Below, in pieces: positions 1 through 8,629 of a stretch of DNA of 64,000 nt; position 1 is the stretch's first letter; each line of letters begins with the position of its first letter. The position numbers and the translations under genes were made by a program. The notes below the pieces were generated by a model. That model was not told the origin of the DNA, made no database searches, and was given only the letters and a program-made list of their open reading frames with translations. The stretch covers positions 620,001 to 684,000 of the forward strand of contig NZ_FOLP01000003.1 of assembly GCF_900112425.1 (NCBI RefSeq), written 5' to 3'. This stretch comes from Variovorax sp. OK212 (GTDB lineage: Bacteria > Pseudomonadota > Gammaproteobacteria > Burkholderiales > Burkholderiaceae_C).

Positions 1-1
1 G

Positions 2-1009
2 TGCGTGACCGGCTCCGACGCCCGCGTGCGGCGCGAAGAACTGGAAAGCGCGGCGGTCGTCACCCGCGTGGCGCCGAGCTTCATCCGCTTCGGGCACTTC
101 GAGCATTTCGCGGCCAACCAGCGCGAAGACGAGTTGCGCTCGCTGGCCGACTACGTCATCGACCGCTACTACCCCGCCTGCCGCACCACCGAGCGCTTCA
201 ACGGCAACGCCTACGCCGCGTTCCTGGAAGCCGTGAGCGAGCGCACCGCCGCCCTGCTCGCGCAATGGCAGGCCGTGGGTTTCTGCCACGGGGTGATGAA
301 CACCGACAACATGAGCATCCTCGGGCTCACCATCGACTACGGGCCGTTCCAGTTCCTCGACGGCTTCGATCCGCGCCACATCTGCAACCACAGCGACACC
401 AGCGGTCGCTACGCCTTCAACCAGCAGCCCAACGTGGCGTACTGGAACCTGTTCTGCCTGGCGCAGGCGCTGCTGCCGCTGATCGGCGACCAGGAAGTGG
501 CCGTGGCCGCGCTGGAGTCGTACAAGACCGTGTTCCCCCACGCGTTCGAAGGCCGCATGCGCGCCAAGCTCGGCCTGGCGGATGCAGCCGAGGGCGACCG
601 CGCGCTGATCGAAGGCGTGCTCAAGCTGCTGGCCGCGGGCAAGGTCGACTACACGATCTTCTGGCGCCGGCTCTCGCACCACATGGCCGACGGCAACGCC
701 GAGCCGGTGCGCGACCTGTTTCCGGACCGCGAGGGCTTCGACGCCTGGCTGCTATTGTTTTCAGAGCGGCATGCGGCCGCTGGACGTGCGCAAGCGGCCG
801 ATTTGATGCTCAAATCGAACCCCAAGTTCGTGCTGCGGAACCACCTGGGCCAGCAAGCCATCGAAGCAAGTCAGCTAAAAGACCACGCGGGTGTGGCAAC
901 CTTGCTGGCCCTGCTCGAAGCCCCCTTCGACGAACACCCCGGTTGCGACGCCTACGCCGGCTTTCCGCCTGACTGGGCCTCCACGATCGAAATCAGCTGC
1001 TCATCATGA
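2..1009 (+). CDS. selO: SelO/YdiU protein adenylyltransferase, 5' end outside the window
   Basis: This is the C-terminal part of the pseudokinase SelO (UPF0061/YdiU), which in characterised members transfers AMP from ATP to Ser/Thr/Tyr of target proteins and is linked to redox stress. The frame is open to the left edge, so the N-terminal part is missing. Visible are the family block [14 protein letters not shown] and the active-site stretch [20 protein letters not shown], whose Asp-Asn pair and later Asp correspond to the catalytic base and metal ligands. The protein ends ISCSS; this Cys occupies the place of selenocysteine in animal SelO. The stop overlaps the msrB start (ATGA), so the two are probably co-translated, which fits a shared redox theme. 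About 65 bases near codon 250 form an embedded repeat (see the repeat at 751). Identification is firm. Confidence 0.93.
   Translation, partial: CVTGSDARVRREELESAAVVTRVAPSFIRFGHFEHFAANQREDELRSLADYVIDRYYPACRTTERFNGNAYAAFLEAVSERTAALLAQWQAVGFCHGVMNTDNMSILGLTIDYGPFQFLDGFDPRHICNHSDTSGRYAFNQQPNVAYWNLFCLAQALLPLIGDQEVAVAALESYKTVFPHAFEGRMRAKLGLADAAEGDRALIEGVLKLLAAGKVDYTIFWRRLSHHMADGNAEPVRDLFPDREGFDAWLLLFSERHAAAGRAQAADLMLKSNPKFVLRNHLGQQAIEASQLKDHAGVATLLALLEAPFDEHPGCDAYAGFPPDWASTIEISCSS
751..816 (+). repeat. Comamonadaceae-type short palindromic repeat embedded in selO
   Basis: The stretch starts GCTATTGTTTT and carries two adjacent hairpins: GGCCGCT (775-781) with AGCGGCC (793-799), and GATTTGA (800-806) with TCAAATC (810-816) around TGC. 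It is locally richer in A+T than the flanking gene. Layout and wording resemble, from memory, a repeat scattered through Comamonadaceae genomes; two shorter relatives lie in purL and ligA. The reading frame stays open and the encoded segment has about the length usual for SelO at this point. The hairpins are seen directly; family membership is recalled. Confidence 0.5.
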
Positions 1010-1410
1010 CCGTACAGAAAACCGACGCCGAATGGAAAGCGCTGCTCGCTGAAAAAGGCGCCGAGCCGGCCGCCTTCGAAGTCACGCGCCACGCCGCCAC
1101 CGAGCGCGCCTTCACCGGCAAATACGAAGCGCACTGGGACGACGGCACTTACCACTGCGTGTGCTGCGGCGCCAAGCTGTTCGACGCCTCGACCAAGTTC
1201 GACGCCGGCTGCGGCTGGCCCAGCTTCTCGCAGGAGGCCGTGCCGGGCGCCATCAGGAACATCGTCGACCGTTCGCACGGCATGGTGCGCACCGAGAACG
1301 TGTGCGCCGGTTGCGGCGCCCACCTGGGCCACGTGTTCCCCGACGGCCCGACCAAAACCGGCCTGCGCTATTGCATGAATTCCGCGTCGCTCGACTTCCA
1401 GAAAAAATGA
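1006..1410 (+). CDS. msrB: peptide-methionine (R)-S-oxide reductase MsrB
   Basis: MsrB reduces the R epimer of methionine sulfoxide in proteins, using thioredoxin. The 134-residue protein has the full family layout: zinc ligands in CVCC (Cys51, Cys54) and CAGC (Cys100, Cys103), the GCGWPSF block, GHVFPDGP, and the catalytic cysteine in [11 protein letters not shown] (Cys123). Length is normal for a free-standing MsrB without an MsrA fusion. Its ATG overlaps the selO stop and its own stop overlaps the next start (ATGA), so it is in the middle of a coupled string selO-msrB-yciB-bolA. No signal peptide is visible, so it should act in the cytoplasm. Confidence 0.97.
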   Translation: MTVQKTDAEWKALLAEKGAEPAAFEVTRHAATERAFTGKYEAHWDDGTYHCVCCGAKLFDASTKFDAGCGWPSFSQEAVPGAIRNIVDRSHGMVRTENVCAGCGAHLGHVFPDGPTKTGLRYCMNSASLDFQKK

Positions 1411-1949
1411 AACTGATCCTCGACTTCTTCCCGATCCTGCTGTTCTTCGGCGCCTACAAGCTCGGCGACATCTACACCGCCACCGGCGTGCTGATGGCCG
1501 CCACCGTGGTGCAGATGGCGATCATCTACGCCATGGAGCGCAAGCTGCAGGCCATGCAGAAGGCCACGCTGGTGCTCATCCTGCTGTTCGGCACGCTCAC
1601 GCTGGTGCTGCACGACGACCGCTTCATCAAGTGGAAACCGACGGTGCTGTACGGCGCCATGGCCGTCGCGCTGGCGGTGGCGCTCTGGGCGCTGAAGAAG
1701 AACTTCCTGAAGATGCTGCTGGGCTCCCAGCTGGAGCTGCCCGACCGCATCTGGGCCCGCCTGAACGTGGCGTGGATCGGCTACTGCGTGTTCATGGCGG
1801 TCATCAACGGCTACGTGGCGGCGTACTTCACGACCGAGGCCTGGGTCAACTTCAAGCTCTGGGGCTATGCGTTCCCCATCGTCTTCCTGGTGGCGCAAGG
1901 CCTGTACATCGCGCCGCACCTGAAGAACGACGACGCGCCCACGGCATGA
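1407..1949 (+). CDS. yciB: septation protein A / inner membrane protein YciB
   Basis: This 180-residue integral membrane protein belongs to the YciB/IspZ (septation protein A) family, associated with cell-envelope synthesis and division in enterobacteria. It begins [18 protein letters not shown], the family N-terminus, and has about five hydrophobic segments, with the conserved stretches KWKPTVLYG in the middle and [11 protein letters not shown] later. The ATG at 1407 overlaps the msrB stop; a longer in-frame upstream opening is only read-through of msrB sequence. The stop overlaps the following BolA start. The biochemical function of the family is poorly defined. Confidence 0.93.
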   Translation: MKLILDFFPILLFFGAYKLGDIYTATGVLMAATVVQMAIIYAMERKLQAMQKATLVLILLFGTLTLVLHDDRFIKWKPTVLYGAMAVALAVALWALKKNFLKMLLGSQLELPDRIWARLNVAWIGYCVFMAVINGYVAAYFTTEAWVNFKLWGYAFPIVFLVAQGLYIAPHLKNDDAPTA

Positions 1950-2248
1950 CGGACAGCAGCATGAGCACCGCCACGGTCACCGCCACCGTACTGCCCACCG
2001 TCGCCGCGCTGGAGGCCGCGCTGCGCGAAGCGCTGGCCCCGACGCAGCTCGAGGTGATCGACGAAAGCGCCGCGCACGCCGGCCATTCCGGCGCCAACGC
2101 GCAGGGCTACGGCACCCATTTCCGCGTACGCATCGCGTCCCCTCTGTTCGACGGGAAGCCCCGCGTGGCGCGGCATCGGCTTGTGTATGATGCCCTCCAG
2201 GTTTTTATCGCACAGGGTCTGCACGCCATCGCCATCGAGGTGCTCTGA
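1946..2248 (+). CDS. bolA: BolA family protein
   Basis: This is a 100-residue BolA/IbaG-type protein. BolA proteins have a class-II KH-like fold and work with monothiol glutaredoxins in Fe-S cluster handling; some also bind DNA. Family marks are the conserved [10 protein letters not shown] stretch (His residues available for Fe-S ligation), [23 protein letters not shown] split across the core, and the terminal helix YDALQ...[10 protein letters not shown]. The start at 1946 overlaps the yciB stop (ATGA); an alternative ATG lies five codons on. Co-occurrence with yciB and a downstream PpiC-type isomerase is, as far as I recall, a usual betaproteobacterial neighbourhood. Confidence 0.93.
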   Translation: MTDSSMSTATVTATVLPTVAALEAALREALAPTQLEVIDESAAHAGHSGANAQGYGTHFRVRIASPLFDGKPRVARHRLVYDALQVFIAQGLHAIAIEVL

Positions 2249-2375
2249 GTCGTCCAACGCACACTTGCACCGCTGTCGACGCGGTCGCAGCGCTCCCCTT
2301 TTCCTCCCCATCCCTGCTTTCTTTCCCGCGCCTTTTCCTACAAGCGCATTTCCTTCCCAGCTCGATATTCATTCC

Positions 2376-3161
2376 ATGAAAAAACAAATCTTGCAGGCCG
2401 TCGCGGCCGCAGTGCTGCTCGGTGCCACTTCCACGGCGGCGCTGGCGCAGAACGCAGCCATCGTGAACGGCAAGCCGGTGCCCAAGGCGCGCATGGAGGT
2501 CCTGGCCCAGCAACTGGCAGCCGCGGGCCGTCCGGTGACGCCTGAAATGCAAAGCCAGCTGCGCGAGGAAATCGTGGCGCGCGAAGTGTTCATGCAGGAA
2601 GCGCAGAAGCAGGGCCTGGACACCAGCGAGGACTACAAGAACCAGCTCGAACTCGCCCGCCAGGCCATCCTGATCCGCGCGCTGTTCGAGAACTACCGCA
2701 AGACCAACCCGGTGTCGGACGCCGACGTGAAGGCCGAGTACGACAAGTTCGTGGCGGCCAACGGCGGCAAGGAATACAAGGCCCGCCACATCCTGGTGGA
2801 GACCGAAGACCAGGCCAAGAAGATCATGGCCGACCTGAAGAAGGGCGCCAAGTTCGAAGACATCGCCAAGAAGCAGAGCAAGGACCCGGGTTCGGGCGCC
2901 AACGGTGGCGACCTCGACTGGGCCAACCCCGCGAGCTTCGTGCCCGAGTTCTCGGAAGCGATGATCAAGCTCAAGAAGGGCGAGACCACCCCTGCCCCGA
3001 TCAAGACCCAGTTCGGCTATCACATCATCCGCGTGGACGACATCCGCCAGGCCCAACTGCCGAAGATGGAAGAAGTGAAGCCGCAGATCACGCAGCAGCT
3101 GCAGCAGCAGCGCCTGCAGAAGTTCCAGGAAGAACTGCGCGCGAAGGCCAAGGTCGAGTAA
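2376..3161 (+). CDS. periplasmic peptidyl-prolyl cis-trans isomerase, parvulin (PpiC/PrsA) type
   Basis: This is a 261-residue secreted foldase. MKKQILQAVAAAVLLGATS followed by ALAQ is a clear Sec signal peptide with cleavage after ALA. The mature part has a SurA-like N-terminal helical region (residues 25-130) and a rotamase domain (about 135-230) with the parvulin marks ARHILV, the GANGGDLDW loop, FVPEFSEAM and TQFGYHIIRV. The C-terminal tail is Gln/Lys rich. The ATG at 2376 was chosen because it begins the signal peptide; the frame is open further upstream. No obvious Shine-Dalgarno precedes it, and the 127-base leader is unusually pyrimidine rich. A terminator follows 18 bases after the stop. 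Confidence 0.93.
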   Translation: MKKQILQAVAAAVLLGATSTAALAQNAAIVNGKPVPKARMEVLAQQLAAAGRPVTPEMQSQLREEIVAREVFMQEAQKQGLDTSEDYKNQLELARQAILIRALFENYRKTNPVSDADVKAEYDKFVAANGGKEYKARHILVETEDQAKKIMADLKKGAKFEDIAKKQSKDPGSGANGGDLDWANPASFVPEFSEAMIKLKKGETTPAPIKTQFGYHIIRVDDIRQAQLPKMEEVKPQITQQLQQQRLQKFQEELRAKAKVE

Positions 3162-3178
3162 GCCGATCCAGGCCAAAG

Positions 3179-3205
3179 AAAAGCGACCTTCGGGTCGCTT
3201 TTTTC
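3179..3205. terminator. bidirectional intrinsic terminator
   Basis: AAGCGACC (3181-3188), loop TTCG, GGTCGCTT (3193-3200) then T residues: a perfect 8-bp stem with a stable UUCG-type loop. Read on the minus strand the stem is followed by TTTTCTTT, so it can also end transcription of the convergent small gene at 3227. It lies between convergent genes. Confidence 0.9.
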
Positions 3206-3226
3206 ATGGCCGTCCTGTTGCTTGCT

Positions 3227-3550
3227 TCAGATGGCCCAGGTTGCGAAGTTGTCACCCGGCCCGTCGAGTGCACTGAACGCCCGCCATGCCTTGCCGGCAT
3301 CGGCGCCCTGCACTGCCTGGCCCAGCGCATCTAGCGTGCGGTAGATCTGCGTCGACGCGCCGAAGTGCGCGGCGTTGAGCGCTTCGAGCTGCGGCAGCAG
3401 CACCTGCAGGATCTCGCTGCGTGCGGACGAAGCCGTTGCCTCGTCCGTTGCCTGGTCTTCGCGCCACGCCAGCAGCAACTTGCGGATCAGGTCCTCGATG
3501 CGCGCCGCTTCCAGCACGTGCCGGCTTCGCGGGTGATCGAGGTCGAGCAT
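3227..3550 (-). CDS. small hypothetical protein downstream of purL
   Basis: This is a 107-residue soluble protein that I do not recognise. It is helix-rich by composition, with an acidic/alanine-rich centre and no signal peptide, membrane segment or cysteine. It begins MLDLDHPRSRHVLEAARIED. The ATG lies 7 bases after the purL stop, so it is probably translated from the purL message. Codon use matches its neighbours, which supports a real gene. It shares the terminator at 3179 with the convergent isomerase gene. Confidence 0.65.
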   Translation of the reverse strand: MLDLDHPRSRHVLEAARIEDLIRKLLLAWREDQATDEATASSARSEILQVLLPQLEALNAAHFGASTQIYRTLDALGQAVQGADAGKAWRAFSALDGPGDNFATWAI

Positions 3551-3557
3551 CGCCCGA

Positions 3558-6500
3558 TCAGCCGACCCACTTGCGTGCGTTGCGCCAGACCTGCATCCAG
3601 GGGCTGAGCTCCGAGCGGTCGCCCGAGGTCCAGCTCATCTGGATATTGCGGAACACGCGCTCCGGGTGCGGCATGACGGCGGTGAAGCGGCCGTCCGGCG
3701 TGGTCACCGAGGTCAGGCCGCCCGCGCTGCCGTTCGGGTTGAACGGGTACTGCTCGGTCGGCTGGCCGTGGTTGTCCACGAAGCGCATGGCCGCGATTGC
3801 CTTGCCTGCGTCGCCGCGGTGCTTGAAGTTCGCGTAGCCCTCGCCGTGCGCCACCGCGATCGGCAGCCGGCTGCCGGCCATGCCCGCGAAGAAGAGGCTC
3901 GGCGACTCGAGCACCTCGACCATCGACAGGCGCGCCTCGAAGCGCTCGCTCTGGTTGGTGGTGAAGCGCGGCCAGGCTTCGGCGCCCGGAATGATGTCGG
4001 CCAGCTCGGCGAACATCTGGCAGCCGTTGCACACGCCCAGGCCGAAGGTGTCGGCGCGGCCGAAGAAGGTCTTGAACTGCTCGGCCAGCTTCGGGTTGAA
4101 GGTGATGCTGCGCGCCCAGCCGATGCCGGCACCCAGCGTGTCGCCGTAGCTGAAGCCGCCGCAGGCGACCACGCCCTTGAAGTCGGCGAGGTCCGCGCGG
4201 CCGGTCTGCAGGTCGGTCATGTGGACGTCGAAGGCTTCGAAGCCGGCTTCGGTGAAGGCGTAGGCCATCTCGACGTGCGAGTTGACGCCCTGCTCACGCA
4301 GGATCGCGACCTTGGGACGCGACTGCAGGAAGGCGGGCGCCAGGGCCACGGACTGCTGTGCGTTCGGCAGGAACACGTGCATGCCGGGGTCGGTCGGCAC
4401 GCCGGCGGCGGCGTGCTCGGCATCGGCGCAGGCGGGGTTGTCGCGCTCGCGGGCGATCTTCCAGCTCACCGAGTCCCACACCTGGTGCAGGTCGTGCAGG
4501 CTGGCGCTGAACACCGACTTGGCGTCGCGCCAGACTTCGAGCTTGCCCTTGCCCGCGTCCATGGTCGAGCTGGCGGGGCGCGTCTTGCCGACGAAGTGGC
4601 TGTGCGCGCTCAGGCCGTGCGCGCGCAGCACCTGCATGACGTCGTTGCGCTCGGCCGTGCGCACCTGCAGCACCATGCCCAGCTCTTCATTGAACAGCGC
4701 CTTGAGCGTGAGCTCTTCGCGCCGCGCGCTGACCTGCTGCGCCCAGTTCTTGGCGTCGCCGGTTTCCATGCGGCTGTCGGAGATGCCGTCGCCTTCGGTG
4801 ACCAGCATGTCGACGTTCAATGCCACGCCGACGTGGCCGGCAAAGGCCATCTCGCACGCGGTGGCGAACAGGCCTCCGTCGCTGCGGTCGTGCATGGCCA
4901 GGATCTTGCCGTCGGCGCGCAGCGCGTTCACGGCATCGACCAGCGCCACCAGCTGCGCCGGATCGTCGAGGTCGGGCACGGTGTCGCCGCTCTGCTCGAG
5001 CGTCTGCGACAGGATGCTGCCGGCCATGCGGTGCTTGCCCCGGCCCAGGTCGACGAGCACCAGCGTGGTGTCGGCCTCTTCGGCGTCCAGCTGCGGCGTG
5101 AGCGTGCCGCGCACGTCGGCCAGCGACGCGAAGGCGGTGACGATCAGGCTCACGGGCGAGGTGACTTTCTTGGCCTCGCCGTTGTCCTTCCACTGCGTGC
5201 GCATCGACAACGAATCCTTGCCGACCGGAATCGACACGCCCAGCGCCGGGCACAGCTCCAGGCCGACGGCCTTCACGGTTTCGTACAGCGCGGCGTCTTC
5301 GCCGGGCTCGCCGCAGGCGGCCATCCAGTTGGCCGACAGCTTCACGCGCGACAGCTCGATGGGTGCGGCCAGCAGGTTGGTGATGGCCTCGGCCACGGCC
5401 ATGCGGCCGGAGGCCGGCGCGTCGAGCACGGCCAGCGGCGTGCGCTCGCCCATGCTCATGGCTTCACCGGCAAAGCCCTTGTAGTCGGCCAGCGTCACGG
5501 CGCAGTCGGCCACGGGCACCTGCCACGGGCCGACCATCTGGTCGCGGTGGCTCATGCCGCCCACGGTGCGGTCGCCGATGGTGATGAGGAAACGCTTGGA
5601 CGCCACGGTCGGGTGCGCGAGCACCTCGATGGCGGCCTTCTGCAGGTCGACGCCGGTCAGGTCGAGCGGCTTGAAGGTGCGCGTGACGGCTTTCACGTCG
5701 CGGTGCATCTTGGGCGGCTTGCCGAGCAGCACGTCCATGGGCATGTCGACGGGTTGCACGTTGGCGCCCTCGTCGGCCACCAGCAGCTGGCGCTCGTCGG
5801 TCGCCACGCCGACCACCGAGAACGGGCAGCGCTCGCGCTCGCAGAAGGCCTTGAACTGCTCGAGCGACGCCGGCGCGATGGCCAGCACGTAGCGCTCCTG
5901 GCTTTCGTTGCACCAGATTTCCTTGGGCGCCATGCCCGACTCTTCCAGCGGCACGGCGCGCAGGTCGAAGCGCGCGCCGCGGCCGGCGTCGTTGGTCAGC
6001 TCGGGGAAGGCGTTGCTCAGGCCACCGGCGCCCACGTCGTGGATCGCCAGGATCGGGTTGGCCGCGCCCTGCTGCCAGCAGTGGTTGATGACCTCCTGCG
6101 CACGGCGCTCGATTTCGGGGTTGCCGCGCTGCACCGAGTCGAAGTCGAGCTCGGCCGCGTTGGCGCCGGTGGCCATCGAACTGGCGGCGCTGCCGCCCAT
6201 GCCGATGCGCATGCCGGGGCCGCCGAGCTGGATCAGCAGCGAACCGGCCGGAAACAGGATCTTCTTGGTCTGGGTGGCGTCGATGCTGCCGAGGCCGCCC
6301 GCGATCATGATGGGCTTGTGGTAGCCGCGCTGCACGGTGTCGAGGTCGCTCGCCACCGTCTGCTCGTATTCGCGGAAGTAGCCCAGCAGGTTGGGACGGC
6401 CGAACTCGTTGTTGAACGCGGCGCCGCCCAGCGGGCCCTCGGTCATGATCTGCAGCGGGCTGGCGATGTGCTCGGGTTTGCCGTAGTGGCCGCCGTCCTT

Positions 6501-7622
6501 GGCGGTATCGGGCCACAGCTTCGACACGGTGAAACCGGTCAGGCCGGCCTTGGGCTTGGAGCCGCGGCCGGTGGCGCCTTCGTCGCGGATCTCGCCGCCC
6601 GCGCCGGTCGAGGCGCCCGGGAACGGGGAGATGGCAGTCGGGTGGTTGTGCGTCTCGACCTTCATCAGCACGTGGGTCAGCGCGCTATCTTTTTGATAGC
6701 TTTGCGAGCCGTTGGCGGGAATGAAGCGCTCGATGGTCGCGCCTTCCATCACCGAGGCGTTGTCGGCATAGGCGATGACCGTGTGCTGCGGGTTCTGCTT
6801 CTCGGTGTGGCGGATCATCGAGAACAGGCTTTGCGGCTGCGCCTTGCCGTCGATGGTGAAGGCCGCGTTGAAGATCTTGTGGCGGCAGTGCTCGCTGTTG
6901 GCCTGCGCGAACATCATGAGTTCGACGTCGCTGGGGTTGCGGCCCAGGCGGGTGAAGGCGTCCACCAGGTAGTCGATCTCGTCCTCGGCCAGCGCCAGGC
7001 CGAAGCCGGTGTTGGCCGCCACCAGCGCCGTGCGGCCGCCGGCGAGCACGTCGACCTGCGCCATCGGCTGGGCCGGCAGTTCGCTGAACAGGCTGGCCGC
7101 CTGCTCGACGGTGGCCAGCACCGATTCGGTCATGCGGTCGTGCAGCGGGCCGGACGCGGCGGCCAGCGCGTCGCCTTCGAGCACGGGGGCCTTGCCGATC
7201 AACGGAGCCTTGAGCTTCAGGTGGTATTGGGTGACGCGCTCGACCCGGCGCAGCGCCAGGCCGCAGTTGTGGGCGATGTCGGTGGCCTTGGAGGCCCACG
7301 GCGACACGGTGCCCAGGCGGGGCGTGACCACCACCGAGGTGGTGGCCTTGGCGGGCGCCTCGAAGGGCTCGCCGTAGGTCAGCAGCGCGGCGAAGCGCTC
7401 ACGGTCGGCGGTGCCGAGGGTTGCGTCGGTCACCACCAGGTGCACGAAACGGGCCGAAATGCCCTCGATGCGCGGCTCGACGGCCTGCAGCTTCGGCAGC
7501 AGCTGGCGTGCGCGGAAGTCGCTGAGCGCGCTGCCGCCCTCGAACATGGTTACGACAGGAAGGGCTTGAGGTGCGGGCTGCGTCACGGTCGATGGGGCCT
7601 CGGGGGCCGCGTTGGAAATCAA
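3558..7622 (-). CDS. purL: phosphoribosylformylglycinamidine synthase PurL (large form)
   Basis: PurL catalyses the fourth step of purine synthesis, converting FGAR, glutamine and ATP to FGAM. The 1354-residue single-chain form carries an N-terminal PurS-like region ([13 protein letters not shown] from residue 26), the ATP-binding block [17 protein letters not shown] near 320 with [13 protein letters not shown], a second synthetase half with [10 protein letters not shown], and a C-terminal class-I glutaminase domain whose nucleophile is in LGVCNGCQ (about residue 1197), with the His in MPHPERVFR. The frame begins with TTG at 7622, but no Shine-Dalgarno is evident and homologues begin near FEGG, so a GTG twelve codons on or the ATG at residue 26 may be the true start. 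A short palindrome adds the peptide SYQKDSAL just before the ATP-binding block. Confidence 0.96.
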   Translation of the reverse strand: MISNAAPEAPSTVTQPAPQALPVVTMFEGGSALSDFRARQLLPKLQAVEPRIEGISARFVHLVVTDATLGTADRERFAALLTYGEPFEAPAKATTSVVVTPRLGTVSPWASKATDIAHNCGLALRRVERVTQYHLKLKAPLIGKAPVLEGDALAAASGPLHDRMTESVLATVEQAASLFSELPAQPMAQVDVLAGGRTALVAANTGFGLALAEDEIDYLVDAFTRLGRNPSDVELMMFAQANSEHCRHKIFNAAFTIDGKAQPQSLFSMIRHTEKQNPQHTVIAYADNASVMEGATIERFIPANGSQSYQKDSALTHVLMKVETHNHPTAISPFPGASTGAGGEIRDEGATGRGSKPKAGLTGFTVSKLWPDTAKDGGHYGKPEHIASPLQIMTEGPLGGAAFNNEFGRPNLLGYFREYEQTVASDLDTVQRGYHKPIMIAGGLGSIDATQTKKILFPAGSLLIQLGGPGMRIGMGGSAASSMATGANAAELDFDSVQRGNPEIERRAQEVINHCWQQGAANPILAIHDVGAGGLSNAFPELTNDAGRGARFDLRAVPLEESGMAPKEIWCNESQERYVLAIAPASLEQFKAFCERERCPFSVVGVATDERQLLVADEGANVQPVDMPMDVLLGKPPKMHRDVKAVTRTFKPLDLTGVDLQKAAIEVLAHPTVASKRFLITIGDRTVGGMSHRDQMVGPWQVPVADCAVTLADYKGFAGEAMSMGERTPLAVLDAPASGRMAVAEAITNLLAAPIELSRVKLSANWMAACGEPGEDAALYETVKAVGLELCPALGVSIPVGKDSLSMRTQWKDNGEAKKVTSPVSLIVTAFASLADVRGTLTPQLDAEEADTTLVLVDLGRGKHRMAGSILSQTLEQSGDTVPDLDDPAQLVALVDAVNALRADGKILAMHDRSDGGLFATACEMAFAGHVGVALNVDMLVTEGDGISDSRMETGDAKNWAQQVSARREELTLKALFNEELGMVLQVRTAERNDVMQVLRAHGLSAHSHFVGKTRPASSTMDAGKGKLEVWRDAKSVFSASLHDLHQVWDSVSWKIARERDNPACADAEHAAAGVPTDPGMHVFLPNAQQSVALAPAFLQSRPKVAILREQGVNSHVEMAYAFTEAGFEAFDVHMTDLQTGRADLADFKGVVACGGFSYGDTLGAGIGWARSITFNPKLAEQFKTFFGRADTFGLGVCNGCQMFAELADIIPGAEAWPRFTTNQSERFEARLSMVEVLESPSLFFAGMAGSRLPIAVAHGEGYANFKHRGDAGKAIAAMRFVDNHGQPTEQYPFNPNGSAGGLTSVTTPDGRFTAVMPHPERVFRNIQMSWTSGDRSELSPWMQVWRNARKWVG
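6684..6700. repeat. short palindrome inside purL
   Basis: GCTATC-TTTTT-GATAGC is a perfect 6-bp inverted repeat with a five-base AT-only loop in otherwise GC-rich coding sequence. It encodes part of the peptide SYQKDSA, extra relative to E. coli PurL as I remember it. The same outer arms recur in ligA at 39521. Confidence 0.6.
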
Positions 7623-7671
7623 GGAATCGAGGCGGATGGCCGCTGACTGGGGTCATCCGCGTTAACCCGGA

Positions 7672-7699
7672 ATTTTAGGCTAACGCCGGGCCTTCCCAA
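7672..7699 (-). promoter_or_regulatory. candidate sigma-70 promoter of purL
   Basis: On the minus strand TTGGGA (7699-7694) is separated by 16 bases from TAAAAT (7677-7672), matching the -35 and -10 consensus at 4/6 and 5/6. Transcription would start near 7665, leaving about 40 bases of leader, in which GCGGATG (7632-7638) and CATCCGC (7654-7660) form an inverted repeat. Confidence 0.45.
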
Positions 7700-7785
7700 G
7701 TCGGCCGTCCCGCTTGGGGGACCGCGGGAACAGGAAGTGCCCCGCGTCGGGGGCAGGTTCATCTGCCGGATGGGATAATTCCGGG

Positions 7786-8610
7786 ATGAGCATTAACTAC
7801 AAAGACGCTGCGGGCATCGAAGCCATGCGGGTCGCCTGCCGCCTTGCTTCCGAGGTGCTGGATTACCTCACGCCCCTGATCAAGCCCGGCATCACGACCA
7901 ACGACGTGGACCGGCTCGCCGCCGAATACATGGTCAAGCAGGGCACCACCTCGGCCACGGTGGGCTACATGGGCGCCAGCAGCGTGCCCTTCCCCAAATC
8001 GCTCTGTACCTCGGTGAACCACGTGGTCTGCCACGGGATTCCCAATGACAAGCCCCTGAAGAAGGGCGACATCATGAACGTCGACGTGACCGTCATCAAG
8101 GACGGCTGGTTCGGCGACAACAGCCGCATGTACGTGATCGGCGACGCCTCCATCGCCGCCAAGCGCCTGTGCAGCATCACCTTCGAAGCCATGTGGCACG
8201 GCATCCTGCAGGTGCGCCCCGGCGCGCACCTGGGCGACGTGGGCCACGCGATCCAGAAGTTCGCCGAAGGCCAGGGCTTCACGATCGTGCGCGAGTTCTG
8301 CGGCCACGGCGTGGGCCAGCGCTTCCATGAAGAACCCCAGGTGCTGCACTACGGCCGCCCGGGCACGCTGGAAGAACTCAAGCCCGGCATGATCTTCACC
8401 ATCGAGCCGATGATCAACGCCGGCAAGCGCGACGTGAAGGAAGACTTCAAGGGCGGCCAGTACGACGGCTGGACCATCGTCACGCGCGACCATTCGCTGT
8501 CGGCCCAGTGGGAGCACACGGTGCTGGTCACCGAGACCGGCTACGAAGTGCTGACGCTGTCCGAAGGCAGCCCGCCGCTGCCCTCCTTCGTCACTTCGAC
8601 CAAGACCTGA
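7786..8610 (+). CDS. map: type I methionine aminopeptidase
   Basis: This enzyme removes the initiator methionine from nascent proteins. The 274-residue chain shows the pita-bread fold ligands: Asp in NVDVTVIKDGWFGD (two Asp), His in FCGHGVGQRFHEEP, Glu in FTIEPMI and Glu in QWEHTVLVTE. The start at 7786 gives the usual N-terminus (SINYKDAAGIEAMRVACRLA); the frame opens further upstream but nothing there resembles the family. A GATAAT element ends six bases before the ATG, so the message may have almost no leader. It is divergent from purL and followed after 19 bases by glnD, likely one transcript. Confidence 0.96.
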   Translation: MSINYKDAAGIEAMRVACRLASEVLDYLTPLIKPGITTNDVDRLAAEYMVKQGTTSATVGYMGASSVPFPKSLCTSVNHVVCHGIPNDKPLKKGDIMNVDVTVIKDGWFGDNSRMYVIGDASIAAKRLCSITFEAMWHGILQVRPGAHLGDVGHAIQKFAEGQGFTIVREFCGHGVGQRFHEEPQVLHYGRPGTLEELKPGMIFTIEPMINAGKRDVKEDFKGGQYDGWTIVTRDHSLSAQWEHTVLVTETGYEVLTLSEGSPPLPSFVTSTKT

Positions 8611-8629
8611 CGCGCGCGCGGCCCCGGAC

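Noticed and set aside
3666..7646. Very long open frame antisense to purL (over 1300 codons)
   Set aside because: Its translation is His/Arg/Gln/Gly-rich with no domain, as expected from the complement of GC-rich codons, while the opposite strand encodes a complete PurL.
7752..7767. GGCAG...CTGCC hairpin upstream of map as a riboswitch or terminator
   Set aside because: Only 5 bp with a 6-base loop, no T run and no wider conserved structure visible.
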